From Microbulbifer salipaludis (GTDB lineage: Bacteria; Pseudomonadota; Gammaproteobacteria; Pseudomonadales; Cellvibrionaceae), in NCBI RefSeq assembly GCF_017303155.1, contig NZ_JAEKJR010000002.1, positions 124,001-188,000 of the forward strand: a DNA stretch of 64,000 nucleotides. Reading direction: 5' to 3'. A model generated the notes under the pieces. It saw only the letters and a list, made by a program, of their open reading frames with translations. It had not been told where the DNA came from and did no database searches. Below are positions 26,323-35,023 of the stretch, one piece after another. The translations under genes and the position numbers were made by a program. Position 1 is the stretch's first letter, and every line of letters starts with the position of its first letter.

Positions 26323-27324
26323 GTGCTGATCAAGTCACCCAAGTCGCACACACTGCGCGAAGCGCACATAACCCCTGAAACGGCGTATGTCTCCCGTCGC
26401 CGTGTCCTGGCCGGGCTGGGTGCCGGTATTGGCAGCCTGCTGCTGGCGCGACAAAGCCACGGCCTGGACCTGCTTGGCGGGAAGTCACGGCAGGCAGCAC
26501 CGCGCAAGCCGCTGACGTTTACTGCGCACAAGCCGGCACCGGAGCTGATCCTGACGCCGGAACCCAAGGTCATTACCCACAACAATTTTTACGAGTTTGG
26601 CACCGGCAAAACAGACCCGGCGGAGAACAGCCAGCACCTGAAAACAGAACCCTGGACCCTGCGCGTCGAGGGTGAGGTGGAAAAGCCCGCCACCGTGGAC
26701 GTGTGGAAACTGATGAATGAGATCGGGCTGGAAGAGCGCATCTATCGCATGCGCTGCGTCGAAGCCTGGTCCATGGTGATCCCCTGGGTGGGGTTCGAGT
26801 TGGGCAAGTTCCTGCAGCGGTTCGCGCCGACAAGCCGTGCCAGGTATGTGGCGTTTGAAACCCTGTACGATCCGGAACAGATGCCGGGCCAGCGCAACCG
26901 CTATGTGGGTGGCGGCGTGGATTATCCCTATGTTGAGGGCCTTCGCATGGACGAGGCGATGCACCCGCTGACGATTCTTTCTGTAGGGCTGTATGGCAAA
27001 ACCCTGCCACCCCAGAATGGCGCGCCCATTCGTCTTGTGGTGCCGTGGAAATACGGTTTCAAGGGGATTAAATCGATCGTCAAAATCAAGCTGGTGGAAC
27101 GCATGCCGCCCACCAGCTGGAACAAGCTGGCGCCGCAGGAATACGGCTTTTATGCCAATGTGAATCCTGCCGTGGACCACCCGCGCTGGTCCCAGGCCAG
27201 CGAGCGCTTTATTGGCCCTGGCGGCCTGTTTTCGGTGAAGCGCCAACCAACCCTGCCATTCAATGGCTACGGCGAAGAGGTCGCCGGCCTGTACTCGGGA
27301 ATGAATCTGAAAAAGTTTTACTGA
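26323..27324 (+). CDS. msrP: Periplasmic methionine sulfoxide reductase, molybdopterin subunit MsrP
   Basis: A 333-residue molybdoenzyme of the sulfite oxidase fold that repairs oxidised methionines in periplasmic proteins. The N-terminus carries a twin-arginine export signal ([19 protein letters not shown] at about residues 25-45), as needed for a cofactor loaded in the cytoplasm. The cofactor/substrate region has [20 protein letters not shown], with the Mo-ligand cysteine at residue 145. Further family motifs are [20 protein letters not shown] and [17 protein letters not shown]. The start is GTG at 26323 with GGAGA at 8-nt spacing. msrQ overlaps its stop by one base, so the pair is an operon. 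Confidence 0.94.
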   Translation: MLIKSPKSHTLREAHITPETAYVSRRRVLAGLGAGIGSLLLARQSHGLDLLGGKSRQAAPRKPLTFTAHKPAPELILTPEPKVITHNNFYEFGTGKTDPAENSQHLKTEPWTLRVEGEVEKPATVDVWKLMNEIGLEERIYRMRCVEAWSMVIPWVGFELGKFLQRFAPTSRARYVAFETLYDPEQMPGQRNRYVGGGVDYPYVEGLRMDEAMHPLTILSVGLYGKTLPPQNGAPIRLVVPWKYGFKGIKSIVKIKLVERMPPTSWNKLAPQEYGFYANVNPAVDHPRWSQASERFIGPGGLFSVKRQPTLPFNGYGEEVAGLYSGMNLKKFY

Positions 27325-27947
27325 TGAGCCGCTCTGTACCGGGCGCCAGCTGGCGCAAACCGCTGGCGACAACCTTACAGCTAGGCGTGCATCTCGGGGC
27401 ACTGCTGCCCCTGTTATGGCTGTTCGTGGCGATCAATCAGGGGCGTCTCGGCGGCGACCCGGTGAAAGAACTGATTCATTACCTCGGCATGGGTGCCGTC
27501 CGTCTGTTGCTGCTTACCCTGCTGGTCTCTCCCCTGGCAAAGTCCCTGCACTTTGGCCAGTTAAACCGTCTGCGTCGGCCACTGGGGCTCTGGTGCTTCG
27601 CCTGGGCCACGCTGCATTTTCTTACCTGGCTGGTGCTGGATCTCGGTCTCGACTGGTCGCTGATCGGCGGTGAGCTGGTAAAGCGCACTTATATACTGCT
27701 GGGTTTTTCCGCCTGGCTGATGCTGCTGGCTTTGGCAATCACCTCGTTTCCCGCCTTGCTCAAAAAAATGGGGCGCAGCTGGAAGAAGTTGCACGGACTG
27801 CTGTATATCGTGGTACTGCTCGCCTGCTGGCATTTCTGGTGGTCGGTGAAAAGCGGCTGGATAGAGCCCGCGGTTTACCTTGGGCTGGCGATTATTTTAT
27901 TGGCGTGGCGCAGAGATTCGGTCCGTCGATGGCTCAAGTCCTGGTGA
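27324..27947 (+). CDS. msrQ: MsrQ, haem b membrane subunit of MsrPQ
   Basis: A 207-residue polytopic membrane protein with about six hydrophobic helices that passes electrons from the quinone pool/flavin reductase to MsrP. Family features: LIHYLGMGAVRLLLLTLLVS with a haem-ligand histidine, LRRPLGLWCFAWATLHFLTW, RTYILLGFSAWLMLLALAIT, then GRSWKKLHGLLYIVVLLACW with further ligand histidines. The ATG at 27324 shares its A with the TGA of msrP, giving translational coupling. It is convergent with phoX (45-bp gap). Confidence 0.93.
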   Translation: MSRSVPGASWRKPLATTLQLGVHLGALLPLLWLFVAINQGRLGGDPVKELIHYLGMGAVRLLLLTLLVSPLAKSLHFGQLNRLRRPLGLWCFAWATLHFLTWLVLDLGLDWSLIGGELVKRTYILLGFSAWLMLLALAITSFPALLKKMGRSWKKLHGLLYIVVLLACWHFWWSVKSGWIEPAVYLGLAIILLAWRRDSVRRWLKSW

Positions 27948-27992
27948 GGCTGGCAGCCACTACCGCAAGACATTTCTACCCTGTACAACGAT

Positions 27993-29963
27993 CTAACTAC
28001 CCACGGTGCCGCCATCGGTACGACGGATGGCCAGTACCGATGGCCGTGGCGGCAACCGTGGGTCGTTGTCCGGCCAACGGTGCAGCGGGCTATCAAACGT
28101 GGAGTTGTCTGCGTCCGCCGGGTGCTGCACCGAAACAAACAGGGTGTTGCCGTCCGGGGTGAATTCCGGGCCGCACAGCTCCCCGCCCTCTGGGCAACCA
28201 AAGAAATGTTTGGGAGCCGCGCGCTGCTCTCCCTCGGTGGCCATCGCCCACAGTCCGTCGTGAAAGCCGAAGCGCTCGCAGCCATCGGTGGCAATCCACA
28301 TATTGCCGCGCTGGTCAAAGGCCACATTGTCCGGATTGGCAAACCAGCCGTGGGGCGAAATCGTGCCGCGCTGCGACTGGCCGTAAGCGCCGCGCTCCGC
28401 CGGGTTTTCCGCATTGGGATTGCCGCCGAGTAAAAACGTATTCCAGCGAAAGGTGTCACTGACATGATCGCGCGCGCCGCTGCGGCCCGGCGGTACGATT
28501 TCCAGTACATGGCCCGCGGTATTGCGCGCGCGGGGGTTGGCCGCGTTGACGTCCTCCGGTTTGCGCTGCTTGTTTTTGGTCAGCATCACATAGGTGCAGT
28601 CGTTGACCGGATTGGTTTCCACATCCTCCGGGCGATCCATCGGCGTCGCCCCCAGCAGCTTTGCTGCGCGGCGGGCGTCCACCAGCACGTCTGCCTGGTT
28701 GTGAAATCCGTTCTCTCGGGTGAGCGGCCCCTGGCCATGTACCAGTGGTAACCAGCGTCCACTGCCGCCTTCGGAAAACTGCGCGGCGTACAGGGTGCCC
28801 TCGTGCAACAGGGTGCGGTTGTGTTGGTTGTCCCCCGGGCGGTAAATGCCGTGCGATACAAAGCGGTAGACGAATTGGTGTTCGTCGTCGTCGCCGCCGT
28901 AGGCGACAACCGGCTGTTCCGGCTTGCTCACCAGGGTGAAACCCTCGTGCTCGAAGCGCCCGAGGGCGGTGAGCTTGCGTGGCGCGGATTGCGGGTAGTA
29001 AGGGTCGTATTCCACCATCCAGCCAAAGCGGTTGGGTTCGTTGGGCTCCACGGTGATGTCGAAGCGCTGATCGTAATCCCCCCAGTTGCGGTTGCCCGGT
29101 GAAATGCCAAAGGCATGGTGATTGCGCGCTTCGGTTTCATCCGCCACATTGTCCGGATCCCCCTGAAACGCGCCGCCAAAACCCTCCTCCGCAATCAGTA
29201 CCGTGCCCCAGGGTGTCTTGCCGCCGGCGCAGTTGCCCACGGTGCCCGATACCTGTGTACCGCTGGGGTCGCCGCCGGTCTGCAGCCGACGGTCGCCGGC
29301 AGCGGGACCGACGATCGTCATCGGCGTAGTGAGCGACAGGCGGCGGTTGTAGGGGCTGCCCGGAATCGGTTGCCAGCCGTGACCGGTTTTTTCCACTTCC
29401 ACAACCGTGTGCCCGCACGCCTGCTGCTCGATGGCCACATGCTCGTCACGGGTGCCGCGATGGGCGCTGTCTTCGCTATAGCCACTGAACATCAGGTGCG
29501 GCTGGGTGTATTCGTGATTGACGCACAGCAGGCCGCGCTCGCTGTTGCGGCTCAGGCAGTGTTTGTCGCCCTCGCCGGGGCCGGCGTTTTCGGCCAGGGG
29601 CATAAAGGCGATGAAGTCGTTGTTGTAGCCAAAGCGGCGCGCCTGTTCCCGAGCGTTCAATTTCTCCGGAATAAAATCGCCGCCAAATGCATCCAGCGGA
29701 TCCCCCCAGCTCAACACCCGCTCGGCAACGTAGCCCTGTGGTACGTGGTGGGTGAAATCGAGGCGGTGGGGTATTTCGGCGAAGCGCAGGTTATCTTGCG
29801 CGCCTGACGCGGATTTTCGTGTGCATCCGGGCAACAGTGTGGCACCGGCGGTGGCCGCGGTGACTGCGCCGATGGCTTTGAACAGGGTGCGTCGTTCGGG
29901 GCTGCATGGTGATTGCGGCGATTGTGGTGAACGATCGGATGGTTTGTGGTCTGTCATAAGCAT
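27993..29963 (-). CDS. phoX: PhoX-family alkaline phosphatase (DUF839)
   Basis: A 656-residue secreted phosphatase. The N-terminus has a twin-arginine-like signal (ERRTLFKAIGAVTAATAG) ending in a lipobox-like LLPGC, so it is probably a Tat-exported, perhaps lipid-anchored protein. The PhoX core is clear: GLLCVNHEYTQPHLMFSG, GNCAGGKTPWGTVLIAEEGF (the family's iron-ligand cysteine lies in NCAGG), FGWMVEYDPYYP, and WFANPDNVAFDQRGNMWIATDG near the C-terminus. PhoX enzymes release phosphate from phosphomonoesters using Ca and Fe. ATG at 29963 and ATG at 29957 are equally possible starts. It is divergent from a TonB-dependent receptor, beside a phytase, which fits phosphate scavenging. PhoB control is expected but no PHO box is evident. 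Confidence 0.92.
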   Translation of the reverse strand: MLMTDHKPSDRSPQSPQSPCSPERRTLFKAIGAVTAATAGATLLPGCTRKSASGAQDNLRFAEIPHRLDFTHHVPQGYVAERVLSWGDPLDAFGGDFIPEKLNAREQARRFGYNNDFIAFMPLAENAGPGEGDKHCLSRNSERGLLCVNHEYTQPHLMFSGYSEDSAHRGTRDEHVAIEQQACGHTVVEVEKTGHGWQPIPGSPYNRRLSLTTPMTIVGPAAGDRRLQTGGDPSGTQVSGTVGNCAGGKTPWGTVLIAEEGFGGAFQGDPDNVADETEARNHHAFGISPGNRNWGDYDQRFDITVEPNEPNRFGWMVEYDPYYPQSAPRKLTALGRFEHEGFTLVSKPEQPVVAYGGDDDEHQFVYRFVSHGIYRPGDNQHNRTLLHEGTLYAAQFSEGGSGRWLPLVHGQGPLTRENGFHNQADVLVDARRAAKLLGATPMDRPEDVETNPVNDCTYVMLTKNKQRKPEDVNAANPRARNTAGHVLEIVPPGRSGARDHVSDTFRWNTFLLGGNPNAENPAERGAYGQSQRGTISPHGWFANPDNVAFDQRGNMWIATDGCERFGFHDGLWAMATEGEQRAAPKHFFGCPEGGELCGPEFTPDGNTLFVSVQHPADADNSTFDSPLHRWPDNDPRLPPRPSVLAIRRTDGGTVGS

Positions 29964-30218
29964 TCACCAATTATTCATTGTTGTAAGCGGCCTGCCTCGG
30001 GTGTCTGGGCGGTAGGCCGTTGCCCATCAAGACTAGCGCGGCAATGTGACAAATTTAAAAAAAGCGTAACGCGAACTTCATATCCCAAGACTAGCCTGCG
30101 TCCACATAAACAGGTCGGGCGTGGCGTTAGATTTATCTCCGCGATCCATCGGTCGGCCAATAGCGTTTGCCAGCAAAACCACAGCTCACACAGCACTGCT
30201 CAAAGGGAATGGGGATTT
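29964..30218. promoter_or_regulatory. Divergent phoX / TonB receptor promoter region
   Basis: A 255-bp gap between head-to-head genes. It contains an A/T-rich patch at 30050-30066. There a single TTGTCAC-like half-site (minus strand, 30046-30052) is followed at PHO-box spacing only by a T-run, so a PhoB site is not supported. No other motif is convincing. Confidence 0.45.
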
Positions 30219-32816
30219 ATGATGAAGTCAGGATTCAGCTTGAAAATGATGGCGCCGCTTGCCGCCGCAATCATCAGCGTCAATAGCGTGGCGCAACAAC
30301 CGTCGGAACAGAACAGCGAGGCAATGGAGACCATCGAGGTCACGGCCCAGGCGGCCAATGCCCGCAGTGATATTCAGCGCCAGCGGGCATCCAATAAAGT
30401 GGTGGCGGTGCAAACCTCCGAGGCCATCGGCGAATTGCCCGACGCCAACGTGACCGAAGCCCTGCAGCGCATGCCCGGTGTGTTTATTGCCCGCGACCAG
30501 GGCGAGGGCCGCTTCGTCGGCGTGCGCGGTATCGATCCCAACCTGAATGCCGCCACCATCAATGGAGTGAGCCTGCCGGCACCGGAAACCGACAGTCGCG
30601 CGGTGGCCCTGGATGTGATTCCGTCCGATCTGCTGGCCAGTCTGGAGGTATTCAAAACCCTGACCCCGGACATGAGCGCTGATTCCATCGGCGGCGCCAT
30701 CGAGATCAAGAGTATTAATGGTCTGGATCACGACGGCCAGACCTATAAAGTAAGCGTGGAAAACGGCTACGGCGAACTGCAGGGTGAGAACAGCCCGAAA
30801 CTCGCCGCTACCTACACCAACCAATTCTCGCTCGCTGGCCGCACCCTGGGTGTCGCCGTTGCGGCGTCCCACCAGCAGCGCAACTTCGGTTCGGAAAATA
30901 TCGAAACCGACGGTGTCTGGGAGCAATACACGGCACTTGATGGCAGCGTCGGTGTCACCGCTGCGGAGATCGAGCAGCGCGACTACACCGTAACCCGCGA
31001 GCGTACCGGCCTGGCGGCGAATTTCGACCTGGAGCTTGTCGACGGCAGCCAACTCTATTTGCACACCCTGTACTCGGATTTTGCCGATGATGAAGAGCGC
31101 CAGCGCAATTCCTTCAAGCTGGACGAGGAAAACGACAGCCCGGACACTGTTTCTGCGAGTGGCGTGATCTGGTCCGACGCAGCGCTGGAAAAAGAGTTGA
31201 AAGATCGCTTCGAGGAACAGCAGGTCCTGTCAGTAGTGGCCGGTGGTTCCCACGATCTGCGCAGCTGGGGTGTGGAATACGCACTGGGTTTCTCTCGCGC
31301 GGAAGAGGCCGAGCCTGATCGTCGCGACACCACATTCGTGCAGGAGGGGCTAGAGCTGGGCTACACCCGCGCGGGCAAGATCCCGAAGATGTTTGCCGCC
31401 GATGCCCGCGCAATGGATGCCGCCAGCTATGCGCTGGACGAGCTGGTCGTCGAAAATAACTTTACCGACGACGAGGAGGTCAGCGCCCGTATCGACTTCC
31501 GCCGCGACATCGATGTGGCGGGCTACCCGTCTGAACTGAAATTTGGTGTGCACGAGCGTCGTCGGGAAAAAACCGGCGACCTGAATGCCACCGTATACGA
31601 TGGCTTCGGCGGCGACTTCACCCTCGCCGATTTTGCCAATGGCGGGATTGACTACGGCCTGGGTGATTTTGGCCCGGGGGTGGACAAGGGCGCACTGAAT
31701 GCCTTTATCAATGCCAATCTGGACCGCTTCGACATCGATCAAACCAGCACCGCGCTGGACTCGGCGCGCGATTACGTGATGCATGAAGATATCTCCGCGC
31801 TCTACCTGATGAACGATATTGATTTCGGCCGCACTAACCTGACCTACGGTATGCGCTACGAGGCCACGGATTTCACTGCAGAAGGCTACCGCGTGGCGGA
31901 GTCGGGCGAGGCGATTCCGGACTCGGAAGAAATCGCCGACGACGTGTATGTCTCAGCGGTGTCCTACCAGCGCGACTACCGCAACCTGTTCCCGAGCGTG
32001 AACGTCAAGTACGACTACAGCGACAACATCGTGCTGCGTGCGGCCTACACCGAATCCCTGTCTCGCCCGTCGTTCGGCGACCTGAATCCGTCGGCCGCCG
32101 AGATTGAATACGACGAGGGAGAACTGGAGGTGGCCGCAGGCAACCCGGCGCTGGATCCCTACGAAGCGCGCAACTTCGATGTGTCCTTCGAGTACTACAC
32201 CGACGCCCTGGGTATCTTCTCCCTGGGGGCTTTCCACAAGCAGATCGACAACTTCGTGGTGACCGCGGACGTGGCCAGCACCGCCGACTACAGCCTGTAT
32301 GTGGGCAGCCTGCCAGTGCAAGAGGCGGAAATCTTCCAGCCGATCAACGGCGACAACGCCACCCTGAGTGGTGCCGAGCTGGCCTGGACCCGCGGTTTCG
32401 ACAATGGCTTGCTGCTGCGCGCCAACGCCACCGTGACGGACTCGGAAGCGGACCTGGGCCTGGGTGCAGACGCCGGGCGCGGCAACAAGATTTCCCTGCC
32501 GTCCCAGGCCGATCTGGTGGCCAATGTTGTTGTCGGCTACGAGCGCGATGCCCTGAGCCTGCGCCTGTCCACCGCCTACAAGGGCGAGCGACTGCTGGAG
32601 GTAGACCTGGAAGACGACGCGTTTGACCTCTACGAAGACTCACACATGCAGCTGGATTTTTCTGCCAGATACCGTTTCGAAAATGGCATGCAAATGTTCT
32701 TTAGCGGGGTGAACCTGACCGACGAGCCGTTCTATGCCAATCGCCGTGGCTACAACGGCCAGTACGAAACCTACGGCCCGGCGTACGTGCTGGGCGTAAC
32801 TTACGCGTCTTTCTGA
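30219..32816 (+). CDS. TonB-dependent receptor linked to phytase
   Basis: An 865-residue outer membrane receptor with signal peptide (ending near NSVAQQ), TonB box METIEVTAQ, plug domain (ALQRMPGVFIARDQGEGRFV, VRGIDPNLNAATINGVSLPA, DSIGGAIEIKS) and a ~700-residue beta-barrel ending in the typical aromatic terminus (VLGVTYASF). The plug resembles the receptors that cluster with hydrolases of complex substrates in Xanthomonads and Caulobacterales. The start ATG at 30219 has GGGG about 5 nt upstream. Upstream in-frame starts would place non-coding leader in the protein. It is followed after 197 bp by the phytase gene in the same direction, suggesting uptake of phytate, its lower inositol phosphates or metal-phytate complexes. 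The substrate is inferred from the neighbour only. Confidence 0.93.
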   Translation: MMKSGFSLKMMAPLAAAIISVNSVAQQPSEQNSEAMETIEVTAQAANARSDIQRQRASNKVVAVQTSEAIGELPDANVTEALQRMPGVFIARDQGEGRFVGVRGIDPNLNAATINGVSLPAPETDSRAVALDVIPSDLLASLEVFKTLTPDMSADSIGGAIEIKSINGLDHDGQTYKVSVENGYGELQGENSPKLAATYTNQFSLAGRTLGVAVAASHQQRNFGSENIETDGVWEQYTALDGSVGVTAAEIEQRDYTVTRERTGLAANFDLELVDGSQLYLHTLYSDFADDEERQRNSFKLDEENDSPDTVSASGVIWSDAALEKELKDRFEEQQVLSVVAGGSHDLRSWGVEYALGFSRAEEAEPDRRDTTFVQEGLELGYTRAGKIPKMFAADARAMDAASYALDELVVENNFTDDEEVSARIDFRRDIDVAGYPSELKFGVHERRREKTGDLNATVYDGFGGDFTLADFANGGIDYGLGDFGPGVDKGALNAFINANLDRFDIDQTSTALDSARDYVMHEDISALYLMNDIDFGRTNLTYGMRYEATDFTAEGYRVAESGEAIPDSEEIADDVYVSAVSYQRDYRNLFPSVNVKYDYSDNIVLRAAYTESLSRPSFGDLNPSAAEIEYDEGELEVAAGNPALDPYEARNFDVSFEYYTDALGIFSLGAFHKQIDNFVVTADVASTADYSLYVGSLPVQEAEIFQPINGDNATLSGAELAWTRGFDNGLLLRANATVTDSEADLGLGADAGRGNKISLPSQADLVANVVVGYERDALSLRLSTAYKGERLLEVDLEDDAFDLYEDSHMQLDFSARYRFENGMQMFFSGVNLTDEPFYANRRGYNGQYETYGPAYVLGVTYASF

Positions 32817-33013
32817 GTACGGACCGGGCGCGCAAACGATTCAGGAAAAAAGTAGGAGCGGATGGCCTGGCGCCGGTGGCGACCCAGGCTTTCTGCTATT
32901 TTTTAAAGAGGATTCATCGGCCATCGGTGTACCACTTTGCTGACCCGAGAGGCGTTTTTTTGCTCCCGTGTGCCGGCCGAGTGACAACAGACCAGTCAAA
33001 GAACGAACCTACT

Positions 33014-34945
33014 ATGACGTATAAAACTTTTTTGTATGGCGCGCTGGTGTCGTCCCTTGTGGGGCTGCTGAGCGCCTGTGGCCCGCAGATCGAGCAGGCG
33101 GCTGCCCCCAAACCCATCACCCCGCAGAATGCACTGGCGCTGCAGGATGTGGTCTCCAGCCAGCTGGCGCCGTTGCAGTTGGGCGGTGGCGATTATCTGC
33201 TGCTGGCCAGCGAGAAGCGCGGCCTGGTTCTGGTCGATGCCAGCGGTCGCGAGCGGCTTGCGCTGGACGGCGGCACGGTGGAGCGTTTTGCCCTGCAGCA
33301 GCTGGCGCAGGACAACTGGCTGATTGCGGTCTACGACGAAGACAATGGTGAGCTGCAATTGCGCCTGCTGGACCTGGAAGAGGGCAGCCCGCGCATCCGT
33401 TACCTGGCGGCCATGGCAACCAGTGCGCCGCAGGAGGCCCTGTGCTTTTCCCGACAGGCGAACCGTACTCATCTGTTCGCCATCGATGAAAGTGGCCTCG
33501 GCCACGAGTATGTGGTGCACCCCCGTGAGCAGGCGTGGCAGTTCACCGAGGTGCGGCCACTGTATTTTGGTGAACAGGTGTCGTCCTGCGTGGTCGACGA
33601 TCGCAGTGGCAAGCTGCTTGTGGCCCAGCCACCGCTGGGCATCTGGAGCCTGAATGCCGATGCGGAAATGGATGAGGCGCGGGAAGTCTTTGTGGCTGCC
33701 AGTGCACTGCCCGGGGCAAGCTTCGGCGGTTTATGGCTGGATGCCCGCAGCAACAATCTGTGGTTGACGGCGGATGACAAGGTCCTGGCATTCAACATCC
33801 ATGCGCCGGAGCAGGGGCCGCAGTTTGTCGAGACCCTGGCCGAGATCAAACCTGTATCCGCCGCGGTGCAGCAGGGCGCCCTGCTGGCACTGGAAGAAGA
33901 GAGCGACCGCGTGCACCGCTTTGCGGTGACGCTACCGGAGCCCGCCGCCGAGCTGCAGGCATTCCGCGGCCCGCTGGAAATCCCGCGGGTGCGTGCCAGC
34001 GCGCAGACCGCACCGGTGTCCTCCGGTGGCGACGCCGCGGACGACCCGGCGATCTGGGTCAATCCGGTCAATCCGTCCGCGAGCCTGATTCTCGGCACGG
34101 ACAAGAAAAGCGGTCTCAATGTGTATGACCTGAACGGCAAACTGCTGGAGCACTTCGCCGTGGGCCGGGTCAACAATGTGGACCTGCGCCCGATGCAGCA
34201 CGGCAAGTTTGTCGCCATTGCCGCCGCCACCAATCGCACGGACCCCGGTGTCAGCCTGTTCGGTATCAGCGCCGCCGGTGAGGTGGAGTACCTCGGCCTG
34301 CGGAATCTGGCCATGGAAGATCCCTATGGCCTGTGCGTGTACCGCAAGGGCGCGGACCTGATGGCCTGGGTGTCGGACAAAGAGGGCGCGGTGCAGCTGC
34401 TGCAGATTGTGCCTGGTGCCGGCAATGTGGACTGGAGCCTGCGGCAACTGGCGACCCTGGAGGTCGAAAGCCAGGTGGAAGGCTGTGTGGTGGATGACGA
34501 AATGCAGCTGCTGTTCTTCGGCGAGGAAGACGGCGGCATCTGGCGCCTGGATATTGCTGCCTTCCTCGGCGGCGAAGCCGGGCCGCAACTGATTGCCGCG
34601 GTGGACGGCGAACGCCTGGCGGCGGATGTGGAAGGTATGGGCTTCTACCACGCCGGTGACAAAAGTTACCTGGTGGTATCGAGCCAGGGCAATAACAGCT
34701 ATGCGCTGTTCAGTCGCGATGGTAGCCAGTTTGTGGGGCACTTCAGGGTGGACATCAATCTGGACAAGAGCCTGGACGGCAGCTCGGAAACCGACGGCCT
34801 GGAAGTGTCCAGCGCGGCGCTGGGCAGTCAGTATCCGCAGGGCCTGCTGGTGGTGCAGGACGGTCGCAACCGTATGCCCAGCCAGTCGCAGAACTTCAAG
34901 CTGGTGTCCTGGGCCGACATTGCCGAGACACTGAACCTGCCGTAA
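33014..34945 (+). CDS. Dual-domain beta-propeller phytase, lipoprotein
   Basis: A 643-residue secreted 3-phytase-type enzyme. The N-terminus is a lipoprotein signal (YKTFLYGALVSSLVGLLSAC, lipobox LSAC). The C-terminal half (about 335-640) is a complete six-bladed beta-propeller phytase: DDPAIWVNPVNPSASLILGT, DKKSGLNVYDLNGK, GRVNNVDLRP, EVEYLGLRNLAMEDPYGLCV, DGSSETDGLEVSS, PQGLLVVQDGRNR. The acidic residues that bind calcium in the family are present in these stretches. The N-terminal half (about 30-330) looks like a second propeller but lacks the DDPA and DG..ETDG landmarks, as in known dual-domain phytases whose N-domain is incomplete. It releases phosphate from phytate. It is paired with the upstream TonB receptor and the nearby phoX. 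ATG at 33014 is chosen because it gives the lipoprotein signal. Confidence 0.92.
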   Translation: MTYKTFLYGALVSSLVGLLSACGPQIEQAAAPKPITPQNALALQDVVSSQLAPLQLGGGDYLLLASEKRGLVLVDASGRERLALDGGTVERFALQQLAQDNWLIAVYDEDNGELQLRLLDLEEGSPRIRYLAAMATSAPQEALCFSRQANRTHLFAIDESGLGHEYVVHPREQAWQFTEVRPLYFGEQVSSCVVDDRSGKLLVAQPPLGIWSLNADAEMDEAREVFVAASALPGASFGGLWLDARSNNLWLTADDKVLAFNIHAPEQGPQFVETLAEIKPVSAAVQQGALLALEEESDRVHRFAVTLPEPAAELQAFRGPLEIPRVRASAQTAPVSSGGDAADDPAIWVNPVNPSASLILGTDKKSGLNVYDLNGKLLEHFAVGRVNNVDLRPMQHGKFVAIAAATNRTDPGVSLFGISAAGEVEYLGLRNLAMEDPYGLCVYRKGADLMAWVSDKEGAVQLLQIVPGAGNVDWSLRQLATLEVESQVEGCVVDDEMQLLFFGEEDGGIWRLDIAAFLGGEAGPQLIAAVDGERLAADVEGMGFYHAGDKSYLVVSSQGNNSYALFSRDGSQFVGHFRVDINLDKSLDGSSETDGLEVSSAALGSQYPQGLLVVQDGRNRMPSQSQNFKLVSWADIAETLNLP

Positions 34946-34987
34946 GCCTGTTGCGGGGAGGAGCACCGGACTCCCCGGCCGTGCGAG

Positions 34988-35022
34988 AATCCGCTGGTAT
35001 CGTTTGAACCAGCGGATTTTTT
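34988..35022 (+). terminator. Terminator-like hairpin directly abutting a start codon
   Basis: A perfect 11-bp stem AATCCGCTGGT / ACCAGCGGATT (34988-34998 and 35008-35018), 9-nt loop, then a T-run to 35022. The ATG of the aldo/keto reductase begins at 35024. It may terminate phytase transcripts. Its right arm also contains AGCGGA, the only ribosome-binding-like sequence before that ATG. Confidence 0.85.
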
Positions 35023-35023
35023 T

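Noticed and set aside
29951..30066. PHO box candidates between phoX and the TonB receptor
   Set aside because: CTGTCAT at 29951-29957 is the phoX start region itself with no second half-site, and TTGTCAC at 30046-30052 is paired only with a T-run. Neither meets the two-repeat PhoB pattern.
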